Shown here: positions 24,645 to 33,808 of the stretch, piece after piece | How positions within the stretch are numbered: position 1 is the stretch's first letter | How the letters are laid out: each line of letters opens with the position of its first letter | DNA from: Acidobacteriota bacterium | GTDB lineage: Bacteria > Acidobacteriota > UBA6911 | Direction: 5' to 3' | Assembly: GCA_012719455.1 (NCBI GenBank) | Contig: JAAYAJ010000040.1 | Span: 1-52,788, forward strand | DNA length: 52,788 nt | The notes under the pieces: generated by a model | What the model was told of the DNA's origin: nothing | Seen by the model: the letters and a program-made list of their open reading frames with translations, nothing else | Databases searched by the model: none | Translations under genes and position numbers: made by a program

Positions 24645-26954
24645 ATGCCAAAACCGAAAAGCAAGAAACCGGGAATGCCGCCCTACCGGAACGCGCGCCT
24701 GTCGGCCGAGCGCCGCACGCGGGACCTGCTCGGGCGCATGACGCTCGAGGAAAAGGGGGCGCAGATGCGGTGCGTCTGGGAGCGCAAGGCGGAAACCCTC
24801 GTCGACGGGAAGGGGCGGTTCGACCCGGCCAAGGCGGCGCGCCATTTCCGGGATCGCCTGGGGCTCGGGCAGGTGGGCCGCCCCAGCGACGCCGGCGGCG
24901 GGCTCGACGCGCGGGAAAACGCCGAACTGACCAACGCCATCCAGAAATTCTTCATCGAAGAGAGCCGGCTGGGGATTCCGGTGATCTTTCACGAGGAGTG
25001 CCTGCACGGCCAGGCGGCTCCCGGCGCCACCAGTTTTCCCCAGCCGATCGGCCTGGGGGCAACCTTCGACCCGGAACTGGTGGAAAGGGTTTTCGAGGCG
25101 ACGGCGGCTGAAGCGCGCGCCCGCGGGACGCACCAGGCGCTGACCCCGGTCGTGGACGTGGCCCGCGACCCGCGCTGGGGACGGGTGGAGGAGACCTACG
25201 GGGAAGATCCATACCTCGCGGCCTCCATGGGGGTGGCAGCCGTGCGGGGTTTCCAGGGGGACGCCCGCTTCCGGAACAAAACGCGCGTCATCGCCACGCT
25301 GAAGCATTTCGCCGCCCACGGCCAGCCCGAATCGGGGACCAACTGCGCCCCGGTCAATGTCTCCCGGCGCCTCTTGCGCGAAGTCCACCTCCACCCTTTC
25401 AAGGAGGCGATCCGGAAAGGGAAGGCCGTCAGCGTGATGGCGTCCTACAACGAGATCGACGGAGTCCCGTCGCACGCCAACCGGTGGCTTCTCCGGGACG
25501 TGCTCCGCAAGGAATGGGGGTTCAAGGGATACGTGGTCAGCGACTATTACGCCATCCGAGAGCTCGCCGAGCGTCCGGGGTTGTTCGGCAACCACGTGGC
25601 CGAGGACGGGCGCCAGGCGGCGGCCCTGGCCGCTAAGGCCGGGGTGAATATCGAGCTTCCCGAGCCCGACTGCTACCTCCACCTCGTGGAACTGGTCCGC
25701 AAGGGGGTTCTCAAGGAGTCGCTGCTCGACGAGCTGGTGGCGCCGCTGCTGTTCTGGAAATTCAAGCTGGGGCTGTTCGACGACCCTTACACGGACCCGG
25801 AGGAAGCGGAGCGGATCTCGGGCTGCGAGGCGCACCGCGCGCTGGCGCTCGAAGCCGCCCGGAAAACGATCACGCTCCTGAAGAACGACAAGCGCACCGT
25901 TCCCCTCAACCCGCGCCGGGTGCGGACCCTGGCCGTGATCGGGCCGAACGCCGACCGGGTGCTGCTCGGCGGCTACAGCGGGCGGCCCAAGCATTTCGTC
26001 ACCCTCCTCGAGGGGATCCGTGCGCGGGCGGGCGGGATCCGGGTGCTCCACCACGAGGGCTGCCGCATCACCGTCGGCGGGTCGTGGCATGAAGACACGG
26101 TCGTCACCCCCGACCCGGCCGAAGAGCGGAAAAGGATCGCGGCCGCCGTCCGGGTCGCCCGGAAGGCCGACGCGGTGGTTCTGGCCCTCGGGGGGAATGA
26201 ACAGACTTCGCGCGAGGCCTGGGGGCGCAACCACCTGGGGGACCGGGCTTCGCTCGACCTGGTCGGGCTGCAGGACGACCTGGTCAACGCCGTCGCCGCC
26301 ACGGGCAAACCCATCGTCGCCTTCCTCTTCAACGGCCGGCCGTTGTCGATCCGGAATCTCGCCGACAAGGCGCAGGCGATTTTCGAGTGCTGGTACCTGG
26401 GGCAGGAAGCGGGGCGGGCCGCGGCCGAGGTTCTCTTCGGCGACGTCAACCCCGGGGGGAAGCTCCCCATCACCATCCCGCGGTCGGTGGGGCACATCCC
26501 CTCCTTCTATAACCACAAGCCGGCCGCGCGCCGGGGCTACCTATTCGACGATGTCGGACCGCTTTATCCCTTCGGTTTCGGGCTCAGCTATACCACCTTC
26601 AGCTTCGGCCCGCCGCGCCTGGAGAAACGGTCGATCCGGCGCGGGGAGTCGACGGTGGTGAGGGTGGACGTCACCAACACCGGGCGGGTGGCCGGCGAGG
26701 AGGTGGTGCAGCTGTACATCCGCGACCGGGTGAGCTCCGTCACGCGCCCGGTGAAGGAGCTGAAGGGGTTCGGACGGATTCCGCTCGCGCCGGGACAGAC
26801 CGAGACCGTGGTGTTCGAGATCACCCCCGAGCGCCTCGCGTTCTACGACATCGACATGAAATTCCGGGTGGAGCCGGGGGAATTCGAGATCATGACCGGC
26901 AACTCCTCCCGCGACGGGGACCTGCAGAAGACGGTCCTGACCGTGAAGAAATAG
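24645..26954 (+). CDS. Beta-glucosidase-type glycoside hydrolase family 3
   Basis: 769 residues, no signal peptide, so likely cytoplasmic. Domain 1 (residues about 20-340) is the GH3 barrel with RMTLEEKGAQM, PVIFHEECLHG, TLKHFAAHGQPESG and the nucleophile Asp300 in VVSDYYA. Domain 2 (about 400-620) is the alpha/beta sandwich containing GGNEQTSREAW, which should supply the acid/base Glu. The last 130 residues are the fibronectin III-like domain (VRVDVTNTGRVAGEEVVQLYIRD). AGAGGAGATC precedes the ATG. Beta-glucosidase or beta-xylosidase action on imported oligosaccharides is likely; a GPH symporter lies downstream, with an MFS gene between in the opposite orientation. Confidence 0.92.
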   Translation: MPKPKSKKPGMPPYRNARLSAERRTRDLLGRMTLEEKGAQMRCVWERKAETLVDGKGRFDPAKAARHFRDRLGLGQVGRPSDAGGGLDARENAELTNAIQKFFIEESRLGIPVIFHEECLHGQAAPGATSFPQPIGLGATFDPELVERVFEATAAEARARGTHQALTPVVDVARDPRWGRVEETYGEDPYLAASMGVAAVRGFQGDARFRNKTRVIATLKHFAAHGQPESGTNCAPVNVSRRLLREVHLHPFKEAIRKGKAVSVMASYNEIDGVPSHANRWLLRDVLRKEWGFKGYVVSDYYAIRELAERPGLFGNHVAEDGRQAAALAAKAGVNIELPEPDCYLHLVELVRKGVLKESLLDELVAPLLFWKFKLGLFDDPYTDPEEAERISGCEAHRALALEAARKTITLLKNDKRTVPLNPRRVRTLAVIGPNADRVLLGGYSGRPKHFVTLLEGIRARAGGIRVLHHEGCRITVGGSWHEDTVVTPDPAEERKRIAAAVRVARKADAVVLALGGNEQTSREAWGRNHLGDRASLDLVGLQDDLVNAVAATGKPIVAFLFNGRPLSIRNLADKAQAIFECWYLGQEAGRAAAEVLFGDVNPGGKLPITIPRSVGHIPSFYNHKPAARRGYLFDDVGPLYPFGFGLSYTTFSFGPPRLEKRSIRRGESTVVRVDVTNTGRVAGEEVVQLYIRDRVSSVTRPVKELKGFGRIPLAPGQTETVVFEITPERLAFYDIDMKFRVEPGEFEIMTGNSSRDGDLQKTVLTVKK

Positions 26955-26998
26955 TAAGGACATCCGGACGGGGAAGAAAGGCGGGGAAGCGCGGGGGG

Positions 26999-28405
26999 TC
27001 AGGGCCCGGCGGCCGCGCGCGCGGTGTCGCGCTCGAGGTGGCGGGCGCCCGCCAGCCAGCAAACGCCGGCCACGAGAAACATCGCGCCGACGACGAGGAA
27101 GGACTTGTTCATGTCGCCGTAGCGGTCGTTGAGCAGCCCCACGATGACTGGGGAGATGACGTCCCCGAGGGCGTGGATGACGAAGATGTTCACCGCGTAG
27201 CCGATGGCGCGCATGGAGGGGCGGGTGACGTTGGCCAGGATGGTGTTGGTCGGGCCGGTATTGAAGAACAGGCAGAAGCAGGCGAGAAAGACCAGGACCC
27301 AGAGCGCCCGGGGACCGGGGGCGTGCAGCGCGGCCAGGAAGAGCGGGAATCCCGCCAGCATGGCGGCGCCGGACACTAGGAAGTAGGAGCTGGGGAAGCG
27401 GGAGCGGAGTCGGTCCCCGGCCATCCCGCCGAGGAGGGTGGCGCTGAGGCCGGCCACGGCGGTGATGGCGCCGAACACGATCGTGGAGTTGCCCGGCGCG
27501 CCCAGGCGGGTTTCCAGGTAGTAGGGCATCCAGAAGGCGATGCCGCCGATGGCGAACGTCATCGCCGTCATCCCCAGGGTGCAGAAAACATAGGAGGGGG
27601 TGCGCGCGAGCACCCAGTATTCCCGCCAGGGGACCTGGGCCTTCCCCCCGGGCCGGGCCGCGCCGGTGCGCGGCGGCTCCTTCATCCGGAAGCACTGCAC
27701 CCCCAGGAGGATTCCCGGGATGGTCACGAGAAAAAAGACCCAGCGCCAGCTTTCGTGCACGATCCCGAACAGGCTCGAGCCCCAGGCGCCGATGCCGCTT
27801 CCGGCGATCCACCCGCCGAGCACGTATCCCAGGGCGCTCCCGACGGGGATGGCTACGTAGAACCAGGCCAGCACCCTTCCGCGCGTCCGGATCGGGTACA
27901 TGTCGGCGATCATGGCGGGGGCGACGGGCCCGTAGGCCGCCTCGCCCACCCCCACGAAGCACCGCGTCAGCAGCAGGACGATGAAGGTGCCCGCCAGCCC
28001 CGAGGCGCCGCTGGCCAGGCTCCAGAGGATCACCCCGATTCCCACGATCTTCCAGCGGGAATGATTCCCCGCCAGGCGGGCGAACATGGGGGCTCCCACC
28101 ATGTAGACCAGCATGAAGGCGGTGCCGAGCAGCCCCATCAGCGCATCCTCGGGCTTGAACCCGAGCTGCCCCTGCAGCCAGCGGATGATCGCGTTCAGGT
28201 TCTCGCTCCCCACGGCGAGTTCCCCGTTGCCGGCGAAGAAGGTGCGCTTGATGGGGCCCACCACGGCGGCCAGGACCTGCCGGTCGATGTAGTTGAACAT
28301 GTTGATGACCAGGAGCAGGGCGAGCGCCCGCCGGGTGCCGGGGTAGACGCCGGTATCCGCTGTAGTGCGTTTCATGAAATCGCGCAAGGCGTCCATGGGC
28401 CTCAT
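26999..28405 (-). CDS. Major facilitator superfamily transporter, Spinster/hexuronate-like
   Basis: About 468 residues, 12 membrane segments. ALLLVINMFNYIDRQVLAAV is the standard first helix with the YxDRQ motif, and SWRWVFFLV, RGRVLAWFYVAIPVGSALGYVLGGW and GVGEAAYGP are Spinster-like features. The start may be the ATG at 28405 (GGA 6-7 bases upstream) or the one at 28396; the frame continues upstream to 28588 without support. Divergent from the GPH symporter at 28539, so the pair may share control. Substrate unknown: lipids, acids and sugars are all moved by this group. Confidence 0.85.
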   Translation of the reverse strand: MRPMDALRDFMKRTTADTGVYPGTRRALALLLVINMFNYIDRQVLAAVVGPIKRTFFAGNGELAVGSENLNAIIRWLQGQLGFKPEDALMGLLGTAFMLVYMVGAPMFARLAGNHSRWKIVGIGVILWSLASGASGLAGTFIVLLLTRCFVGVGEAAYGPVAPAMIADMYPIRTRGRVLAWFYVAIPVGSALGYVLGGWIAGSGIGAWGSSLFGIVHESWRWVFFLVTIPGILLGVQCFRMKEPPRTGAARPGGKAQVPWREYWVLARTPSYVFCTLGMTAMTFAIGGIAFWMPYYLETRLGAPGNSTIVFGAITAVAGLSATLLGGMAGDRLRSRFPSSYFLVSGAAMLAGFPLFLAALHAPGPRALWVLVFLACFCLFFNTGPTNTILANVTRPSMRAIGYAVNIFVIHALGDVISPVIVGLLNDRYGDMNKSFLVVGAMFLVAGVCWLAGARHLERDTARAAAGP

Positions 28406-28538
28406 CTTAATCCGGCGCCCGCCCGGGGGCAAAGAAATGTTCCTTCCCGGCGTGTCCGTAGTACAATGGCCGCGCATTTTCCCGAACCCGGCGAAGCGCG
28501 GCGCAGCAGGCCGGGATACCGTCCGACAGAGGTGAAAG

Positions 28539-29948
28539 ATGACGAGCCACAGCAGTGCGGGTGTTTCCCCCGCGGCGAAACTGTCCATCAGGGAAAAGAT
28601 CGGCTACAGCCTGGGAGACGCCGCATCCAATCTCTTTTTCCAGACCTTCATCCTGTATCTCCCCTTTTTCTACACCGATGTCTTTGGACTGCCGGCCGCG
28701 GCCATGGGGACCATGTTCCTGGTCACCCGGATCTGGGATGCGATCAACGACCCGATCATGGGGGCGATCGCCGACCGGACGAACACGCGCTGGGGGAAGT
28801 TCCGCCCCTACATCCTGATCATGGGGCCGCCGCTGGCACTCGGGGGGCTCCTCACCTTCACGACCCCCGATCTCGGGACCGGGGGGAAGATCCTCTATGC
28901 CTACCTGACCTACACCCTTTTGACGATGCTCTACACCGCCATCAACGTTCCCTACTCGGCGCTGATGGGGGTCATGAGCCCCAACTCGCTCGAGCGGGCC
29001 AGCGTCTCGCAGTACCGCTTCGTCGCCGCGTTCGTCGGGCAGATGATCGTGTCGGGGGCCACCCTCTACCTGGTCGGCCGACTGGGCGGAGGGGACGCCC
29101 AGGTCGGGTGGCAGCGGACGATGGGCGCCTTCGGGCTGCTGGCCGCGGTCCTGTTCTCCATCACCTTCTTCACCACCCGGGAGCGGGTCTTCCCTCCCAA
29201 GGGGCAGAAGGCGGATACCCGTCAGGATCTCCGGGACCTGGTGCGGAACAAGCCCTGGATCCTGATCGCCGTCGCCACGGTGTTCCAGCTCCTGTACGCC
29301 GTCATGCGCGGCTCCTCCACTCCCTATTTTTTCAAATACTACGTCCTGGGGCAGGAACTACGGATCTTCTCCTGGAAAGTCCAGCTCGGAGTCGACGCCT
29401 TTACCTCGGCCTTTGCCATGGTCGGAAACCTGGCCACCCTGGTAGGCGCCCTCCTGGCCATCCTGTTCGCGAAGATCCTGGACAAGAAGAACACCTATTC
29501 CGGCTTCCTGATCGCGAGCGCCGTGATCTCATGCGGCTTCTATTTCCTCCAGCCGCACAACGTCCTGCTGATCTTCGGGCTCAACGTCGTGGTCTCCTTC
29601 TTCGTCGGGGCGGTGTCGGTGCTCCAGTGGGCCATCTACACCGACACCGCCGACTTCGGGGAGTGGAAGTTCGGGCGCCGCGCCACCGGCCTCGTCATGG
29701 CCGCGTCGCTCTTCGCCCTGAAGCTCGGGCTGGCCTTCGGCGGGACCTTCGTGGGGTGGATCCTCGACTGGCACGGGTTCGTATCCAATGCCGTGCAGAC
29801 CGAGTCCGCCCTGCACGGCATCCGGCTGCTCATGAGCTTCTACCCCGCCGTCTTCGGGGTGATCGGCGGCCTGGTCATGATCTTCTACCCGCTCAAAAAC
29901 CGGGTGATGCTCGAGATCGAGCAGGATCTCCGGACCCGGCGCGGCTGA
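28539..29948 (+). CDS. GPH-family glycoside/pentoside/hexuronide:cation symporter
   Basis: 469 residues, MelB-like. LSIREKIGYSLGDAASNLFFQ gives the GYGxGDxxxN motif; DAINDPIMGAIADRTNTRWGKFRPYIL is the family signature loop, and the central loop before residue 225 is basic. Twelve membrane segments. GAGGTGAAAG precedes the ATG. A weak -10 (TACAAT, 28462-28467) lies in the divergent region. With the GH3 enzyme 1.6 kb away it fits uptake and cleavage of beta-glycosides. Coupling ion not known. Confidence 0.92.
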   Translation: MTSHSSAGVSPAAKLSIREKIGYSLGDAASNLFFQTFILYLPFFYTDVFGLPAAAMGTMFLVTRIWDAINDPIMGAIADRTNTRWGKFRPYILIMGPPLALGGLLTFTTPDLGTGGKILYAYLTYTLLTMLYTAINVPYSALMGVMSPNSLERASVSQYRFVAAFVGQMIVSGATLYLVGRLGGGDAQVGWQRTMGAFGLLAAVLFSITFFTTRERVFPPKGQKADTRQDLRDLVRNKPWILIAVATVFQLLYAVMRGSSTPYFFKYYVLGQELRIFSWKVQLGVDAFTSAFAMVGNLATLVGALLAILFAKILDKKNTYSGFLIASAVISCGFYFLQPHNVLLIFGLNVVVSFFVGAVSVLQWAIYTDTADFGEWKFGRRATGLVMAASLFALKLGLAFGGTFVGWILDWHGFVSNAVQTESALHGIRLLMSFYPAVFGVIGGLVMIFYPLKNRVMLEIEQDLRTRRG

Positions 29949-30001
29949 GCCGGGCCGGGTCCGGATTCGAGGCTGTCGAGGGGGCGGGGCATCTTCCCGG
30001 A

Positions 30002-30466
30002 TCAGAAGGTGTAGCCTATGGTGAATTTGAATTCCGGGCTGTCGATCATCCCCACCTTGATCTCTCCCATCAGCCCGTTGGGGCGCTCGATCCCCACCAG
30101 GATGTTGAAGCCGCCCCCGGCGTCGGTGCTGCCATCCTGGACGCGGGATGCCCCGATGCGGTAGATGTTGAGCGCCGGTCCGGCTCCGATGTAGAACGCG
30201 AGGTCGCGCTTCGGGATCGGTATCCCGTAGGCGACCTCGAAGTTGGCGGCGAGGGTGGTGATGCCGCTCCCGACCCCGATTTCCAGGTTGGGCCGGAAGG
30301 TGAGGTTGGCCAGCAGGGGTGCGGAGACCATGTGGCCGCCGAAATGAAACTGGTTGGGGTCGATACTTGCGCCGGCGCGCACGCCGAACCGGGTCTCCGC
30401 CTGCGCCCCGGCCGCGGCAATAAACATCAGTATTCCCAGCAACAGGAACATTCTCTTCTTGATCAT
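30002..30466 (-). CDS. Small outer-membrane beta-barrel protein
   Basis: 154 residues. MIKKRMFLLLGILMFIAAAGAQA is a type I signal peptide with an AQA cleavage site near residue 23. The rest alternates polar and non-polar residues in roughly eight strands and ends in YTF, the C-terminal aromatic that BAM recognises. AAGGAG lies 10 bases before the ATG. A/T content is higher than in its neighbours. Not matched to a named porin. Confidence 0.75.
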   Translation of the reverse strand: MIKKRMFLLLGILMFIAAAGAQAETRFGVRAGASIDPNQFHFGGHMVSAPLLANLTFRPNLEIGVGSGITTLAANFEVAYGIPIPKRDLAFYIGAGPALNIYRIGASRVQDGSTDAGGGFNILVGIERPNGLMGEIKVGMIDSPEFKFTIGYTF

Positions 30467-30844
30467 CGAATTTCAACTCCTTGGTAACGGTCCGCCGTTA
30501 TGGCGACGCCTTCATGGGAAGCAATTCAGGTTCCAGTGTCCGCGCCGCCCATTCAGGGAGGAAAATATTGCATAACAGGCACTTCCCCCTCAAGTGGTTG
30601 TGTCCCGACGGGACGGGAGCGGGAAAATCTCCCTGTTCCCGCTCCCTTGAATTGTAGACGGCGCGGGGGGATGTGACCAGTCCGAAGCGCGGCCGCGGGA
30701 TGGCGGCGATCCCCCGCGCCTTGATCCGGAGCGGGGGATCCTGACCCTGAACCTCGCGGAAATTCTCCCGGTCCGGCAAATCCCGCTGTTACAGATTCCC
30801 CCGGCTGTGCAACAATGAAAAAAAGAGCAGACAGGGGAGGGGGC
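30467..30844. other. 378-bp non-coding divergent region with two strong hairpins
   Basis: Between the outer-membrane gene and the aromatic fusion gene. It holds a hairpin with GGGAGCGGGAA (30615-30625) and TTCCCGCTCCC (30636-30646), preceded by GTCCCG-A-CGGGAC, and a second hairpin of GATCCCCCGC (30708-30717) with GCGGGGGATC (30731-30740). Neither is followed by T runs, and I find no Phe/Tyr-rich leader peptide here, unlike the region at 33637. No supported gene. Confidence 0.6.
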
Positions 30845-32851
30845 ATGGAGGAACTGGAAAAGATTCGAAGCGAAATCAACCGGGTGGACGAGGCCATTCT
30901 CGAAGCGCTTGCGGCACGGAGGACCCTTTCCCGGCGGGTCATCGAGGCCAAGGACAGGAGCGGGGCGCCCATCCGCGACGCGGCGCGCGAGGAGATGTTG
31001 CTCTCCGACCTCATCTCCAAGGGGCGCGGCCGCGGGCTCGACGCCCACCTCGTCACCCGGGTCTTCCAGGAGATCATCGACGATTCGGTCCGGTCCCAGC
31101 AGTTGCACCTGCAGGGCTACGCGCAATCGGACCTGAAGCGGGTGGTGTTCCAGGGGATCGAGGGCGCCTACGGCGACCTGGCGGCGCGCAAATACTTCGC
31201 CCCGTACCTCGACCGGACCTTCTTTGAGGGGGTCCCCGGGTTGAGGCAGGTGATCGGCGCGGTGGAGGACGGGGACGCCGACTACGCCCTCGTCCCGGTC
31301 GAGAACACCGCGGCGGGGAGCATCAACGAGGTGTACGATCTCCTGTCGGTTTCCCAACTCTCCATCGTGGGGGAGGAGGTGCTGCGGATCGAACACTGCC
31401 TGCTGGGCCTGCCGGAGGCCCAGCTCGCCGGGATCCGCAGGATCTACTCGCACCCCCAGGCCCTGGCCGAGTGCGTGAAGTTCGTCGCCCGGCTCCCCGA
31501 CTGCCAGGCGATCCCCTGGCCCGACGCCGCCATGGCGGTTCGGAAAGTGGGCGAAGACAGGGACCCATCGGTCGCGGCCGTCGGCAGCGAGGAAGCGGGC
31601 CGGCTCTACGGGTTGAAGGTCCTGCAGCGCAACATCGAGGACCAGCCGCACAACTTCACCCGCTTCCTGGTCCTGGCTCGGAAGCCGGCGAAGGTGGACC
31701 GGCGCATCCCCTGCAAGACATCCCTGATCATGGCCACCTCGCACGAGGAGGGATCGCTCCTGAAGGCGCTGAGCATCCTGTACGAGCACGGGATCAACCT
31801 GCTGAAACTGGAAAGCCGTCCCATCCCCGGAATGCCGTTCCAGTACCTCTTCTACCTGGACTTCGAGGGGAATGCGGCCGAGGAGCGGGTGGCCGGGGCG
31901 CTGGAGAAGCTGCACTCGGCCACCACCTCGATGAAGTTCCTCGGGTCCTACCCCATGCAGCAGCGCCCGCGCACCGCGCCGAGGATCGAGACCCTGGCGG
32001 CCGGCGGACCGCGGGAGGAAGGGGAACAGACCGAGCCGATCCCGGAAAAGAAGGAGAAGAGCGGGCTCCGGCTCGTGGGCAGGGACGCCAGGCCGGAGGA
32101 TACGGTCATCGCGGTCGGCGGAGCCCGGATCGGGGGGGACGGCTTCGTCGTCATAGGCGGACCCTGCGCCGTGGAGTCCCGGGAACAGATCCTTCAATGC
32201 GCCCGCTTTGTGAAGGAGTGCGGGGGACAGCTGCTGCGGGGTGGGTGCTTCAAGCCGCGCACCTCCCCATACAGCTTCCAGGGGCTGGGGTTCGAGGCGC
32301 TGGAGATGCTGGCCGAGGCGGGGCGCGAATACGATCTGCCGGTGGTCACCGAGGTGCTGTCCCCCTCGGACGTGGAGCCGGTGGCGCGCCTTGCCGACAT
32401 TTTGCAGATCGGCGCGCGCAACATGCAGAATTTCAGCCTGCTGGCCGAGGTGGGGAGGTCGAACCGGCCGGTGCTGCTCAAGCGCGGCATGATGTCGACC
32501 CTGGACGAGTTCCTCAATGCGGCCGAGTACATCATGGCCGGCGGCAACCACCGCGTGATCCTGTGCGAACGAGGGATCCGCACCTTCGAGACCGCCACGC
32601 GCAACACCCTGGACCTCGGGTCGATCCCCATCCTCAGGCGCATGACGCACCTGCCGATCCTGGTGGACCCGTCGCACGCGGCCGGCCGGCGGGACCTGGT
32701 GATCCCGCTCGCCCTGGCGGCCCGCGCCGTCGGGCCTCACGGGCTCATCGTTGAAATGCACCCGGACCCGGACCACGCCATGAGCGACGGGCCCCAGTCG
32801 CTCCATTTCCACGAGTTCGCCGACCTCATGAGCCGCCTCTACGGGGGGTAG
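30845..32851 (+). CDS. pheA: Fused chorismate mutase - prephenate dehydratase - ACT - DAHP synthase
   Basis: 668-residue cytoplasmic protein with four domains. Residues 1-85: AroQ chorismate mutase ([34 protein letters not shown]). Residues 98-280: prephenate dehydratase with [28 protein letters not shown] and the catalytic NFTRF (Thr272). Residues 290-372: ACT domain, with [11 protein letters not shown] and the Phe-binding ESRP at 323-326. Residues 413-668: type I-beta DAHP synthase with [50 protein letters not shown] (in part) and SDGPQSL. The first and the branch steps of Phe synthesis are thus joined. A Glu/Arg-rich linker (374-410) separates PheA and DAHP synthase. Start at 30845, not 30815, because GGGGAGGGGGC precedes it. 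Standard PheA is about 360-390 residues. Confidence 0.93.
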   Translation: MEELEKIRSEINRVDEAILEALAARRTLSRRVIEAKDRSGAPIRDAAREEMLLSDLISKGRGRGLDAHLVTRVFQEIIDDSVRSQQLHLQGYAQSDLKRVVFQGIEGAYGDLAARKYFAPYLDRTFFEGVPGLRQVIGAVEDGDADYALVPVENTAAGSINEVYDLLSVSQLSIVGEEVLRIEHCLLGLPEAQLAGIRRIYSHPQALAECVKFVARLPDCQAIPWPDAAMAVRKVGEDRDPSVAAVGSEEAGRLYGLKVLQRNIEDQPHNFTRFLVLARKPAKVDRRIPCKTSLIMATSHEEGSLLKALSILYEHGINLLKLESRPIPGMPFQYLFYLDFEGNAAEERVAGALEKLHSATTSMKFLGSYPMQQRPRTAPRIETLAAGGPREEGEQTEPIPEKKEKSGLRLVGRDARPEDTVIAVGGARIGGDGFVVIGGPCAVESREQILQCARFVKECGGQLLRGGCFKPRTSPYSFQGLGFEALEMLAEAGREYDLPVVTEVLSPSDVEPVARLADILQIGARNMQNFSLLAEVGRSNRPVLLKRGMMSTLDEFLNAAEYIMAGGNHRVILCERGIRTFETATRNTLDLGSIPILRRMTHLPILVDPSHAAGRRDLVIPLALAARAVGPHGLIVEMHPDPDHAMSDGPQSLHFHEFADLMSRLYGG

Positions 32852-32867
32852 GGGCGGGGCGCGCCCG

Positions 32868-33500
32868 TCAGGCGCGGATCACGGCGTTGGTGCGTTTTTC
32901 CTCCCCCACGGTGGAGGTGGGGCGTCCGGCGTAGTTGTGCCCCGGCAGGATGACCGTGTCCTCGGGGAGGGTATAGATCTTCTCCCGGATCGAGCGCTCG
33001 AGCTCTTCCCAGGACCCGCCCGGGAAATCGGTCCGCCCGGTCGATCCCACGAAGAGGGTGTCCCCGGTGAAGAGCACCCCCTCGGCGTGGAGACAGATGC
33101 ATCCCGGGGTGTGGCCCGGGGTGTGGAGCACCCTCAGGGCCACGTTCCCCACCCGGATCAGGTCCCCGTCTTTGACCAGCAGGTCTGCGGGCGGGGACGC
33201 TTCCGCCCGGAACATCTGGAGCATGTCCTGGGGGGTGTCGAGGAGGCCCGGGGCGTCAGCTTCGTGAATGACGATCCTGGCCCCCGTCCGGCGCACCATT
33301 TCCCGGTTGCCCATCGTGTGGTCGATATGGTTGTGGGTGTTGACGATGTATTTGACCGTAAGGCCGTGGGCCTCGGCCTCCGCGAGCAGCCGGTCGTGGT
33401 CGTCGGACGGGTCGATGAAGAGCCCTTCGCGCGCCTCCTCGTCCCCCACCAGGTAACTGAAAATGTTGAAATGACCCACTTCGAATTGACGTATCAGCAC
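32868..33500 (-). CDS. Metallo-beta-lactamase-fold hydrolase (glyoxalase II-like)
   Basis: 210 residues. THNHIDHTMGN is the HxHxDH zinc motif; HTPGHTPGCICL, GDTLFVGSTGRTDFPGG and LPGHNYAG supply the remaining ligands. Matches the YcbL/glyoxalase II-like group that hydrolyses thioesters or related substrates. Start set at the GTG at 33500 with GGGGGACCT in front; an upstream TTG frame to 33560 has no ribosome site. Convergent with the fused aromatic gene (16 bases apart) and divergent from the attenuator-controlled operon. Confidence 0.87.
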   Translation of the reverse strand: MLIRQFEVGHFNIFSYLVGDEEAREGLFIDPSDDHDRLLAEAEAHGLTVKYIVNTHNHIDHTMGNREMVRRTGARIVIHEADAPGLLDTPQDMLQMFRAEASPPADLLVKDGDLIRVGNVALRVLHTPGHTPGCICLHAEGVLFTGDTLFVGSTGRTDFPGGSWEELERSIREKIYTLPEDTVILPGHNYAGRPTSTVGEEKRTNAVIRA

Positions 33501-33636
33501 AGGTCCCCCGCTGCGAAAATTGGCGCCGCCATCATAACCGATCCCGGCCTGTTCCGACAAAAAGAAATGGCCCCGCCCGGTACGCCGGGATGGGATATCC
33601 GGGTCGAATATTGTCGCTATTGACCGGGGCGGTTTC

Positions 33637-33645
33637 TGCTACACT
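33637..33645 (+). promoter_or_regulatory. Extended -10 promoter of the aroF-tyrA operon
   Basis: TGCTACACT contains TG-N-TACACT, an extended -10. A TTGACC lies upstream at 33620-33625, but with only 14 bases between; the extended -10 may compensate. Transcript would start near 33652, 14 bases before the leader peptide. Confidence 0.5.
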
Positions 33646-33665
33646 GGCACGGAAGGGATAAAGTC

Positions 33666-33716
33666 ATGACTGTCCGTTATTTTTATTGCCGAGCCTATTT
33701 CAAGACCGACCCCTGA
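33666..33716 (+). CDS. Phe/Tyr-rich leader peptide of an attenuator
   Basis: 16-codon reading frame MTVRYFYCRAYFKTDP ending in TGA. Tyr-Phe-Tyr at codons 5-7 and Tyr-Phe at codons 11-12 make five aromatic codons of 16, far above chance. GAAGGGA is placed seven bases before the ATG, so it should be translated. It is followed by a hairpin overlapping its end (33705-33723) and an intrinsic terminator (33755-33791), then DAHP synthase. This is the arrangement of classical pheA/pheST/trp leaders: ribosome stalling at Tyr/Phe codons would prevent termination. The reading of the sequence is direct; the regulatory role is inferred. Confidence 0.8.
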   Translation: MTVRYFYCRAYFKTDP

Positions 33717-33723
33717 GGGCGGT
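33705..33723 (+). promoter_or_regulatory. Attenuator hairpin overlapping leader peptide stop
   Basis: ACCG-A-CCC pairs with GGG-CGGT around a CTGA loop, seven base pairs with one bulged A. It spans the last codons and stop of the leader peptide, the position of the 1:2 pause hairpin. A ribosome stalled at the last Phe codon (33699-33701) would cover its 5' side. Confidence 0.55.
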
Positions 33724-33754
33724 GGTTTCCTTTCTTCGCAAGGCATCGGAAGAA

Positions 33755-33791
33755 AAAAGCGGCCCCCGGGACAAACCGGCGGGCCGTTTTT
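33755..33791 (+). terminator. Intrinsic terminator (attenuator) before DAHP synthase
   Basis: AAAAGCGGCCC (33755-33765) pairs with GGGCCGTTTTT (33781-33791), with a further CCGG/CCGG inner stem; the 3' arm ends in a T run. It stands 18 bases before the DAHP synthase ATG, a place where a terminator makes sense only as a conditional one. TTTCTTC (33731-33737) can pair with GAAGAAA (33749-33755), touching the terminator's 5' arm, a possible anti-terminator. Confidence 0.8.
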
Positions 33792-33808
33792 GATTGTAGG
33801 AGGTTTCC

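Noticed and set aside
30467-30844. Second Phe/Tyr leader peptide upstream of the trifunctional gene
   Set aside because: I searched all three frames; the short frames with ATG have no run of aromatic codons.
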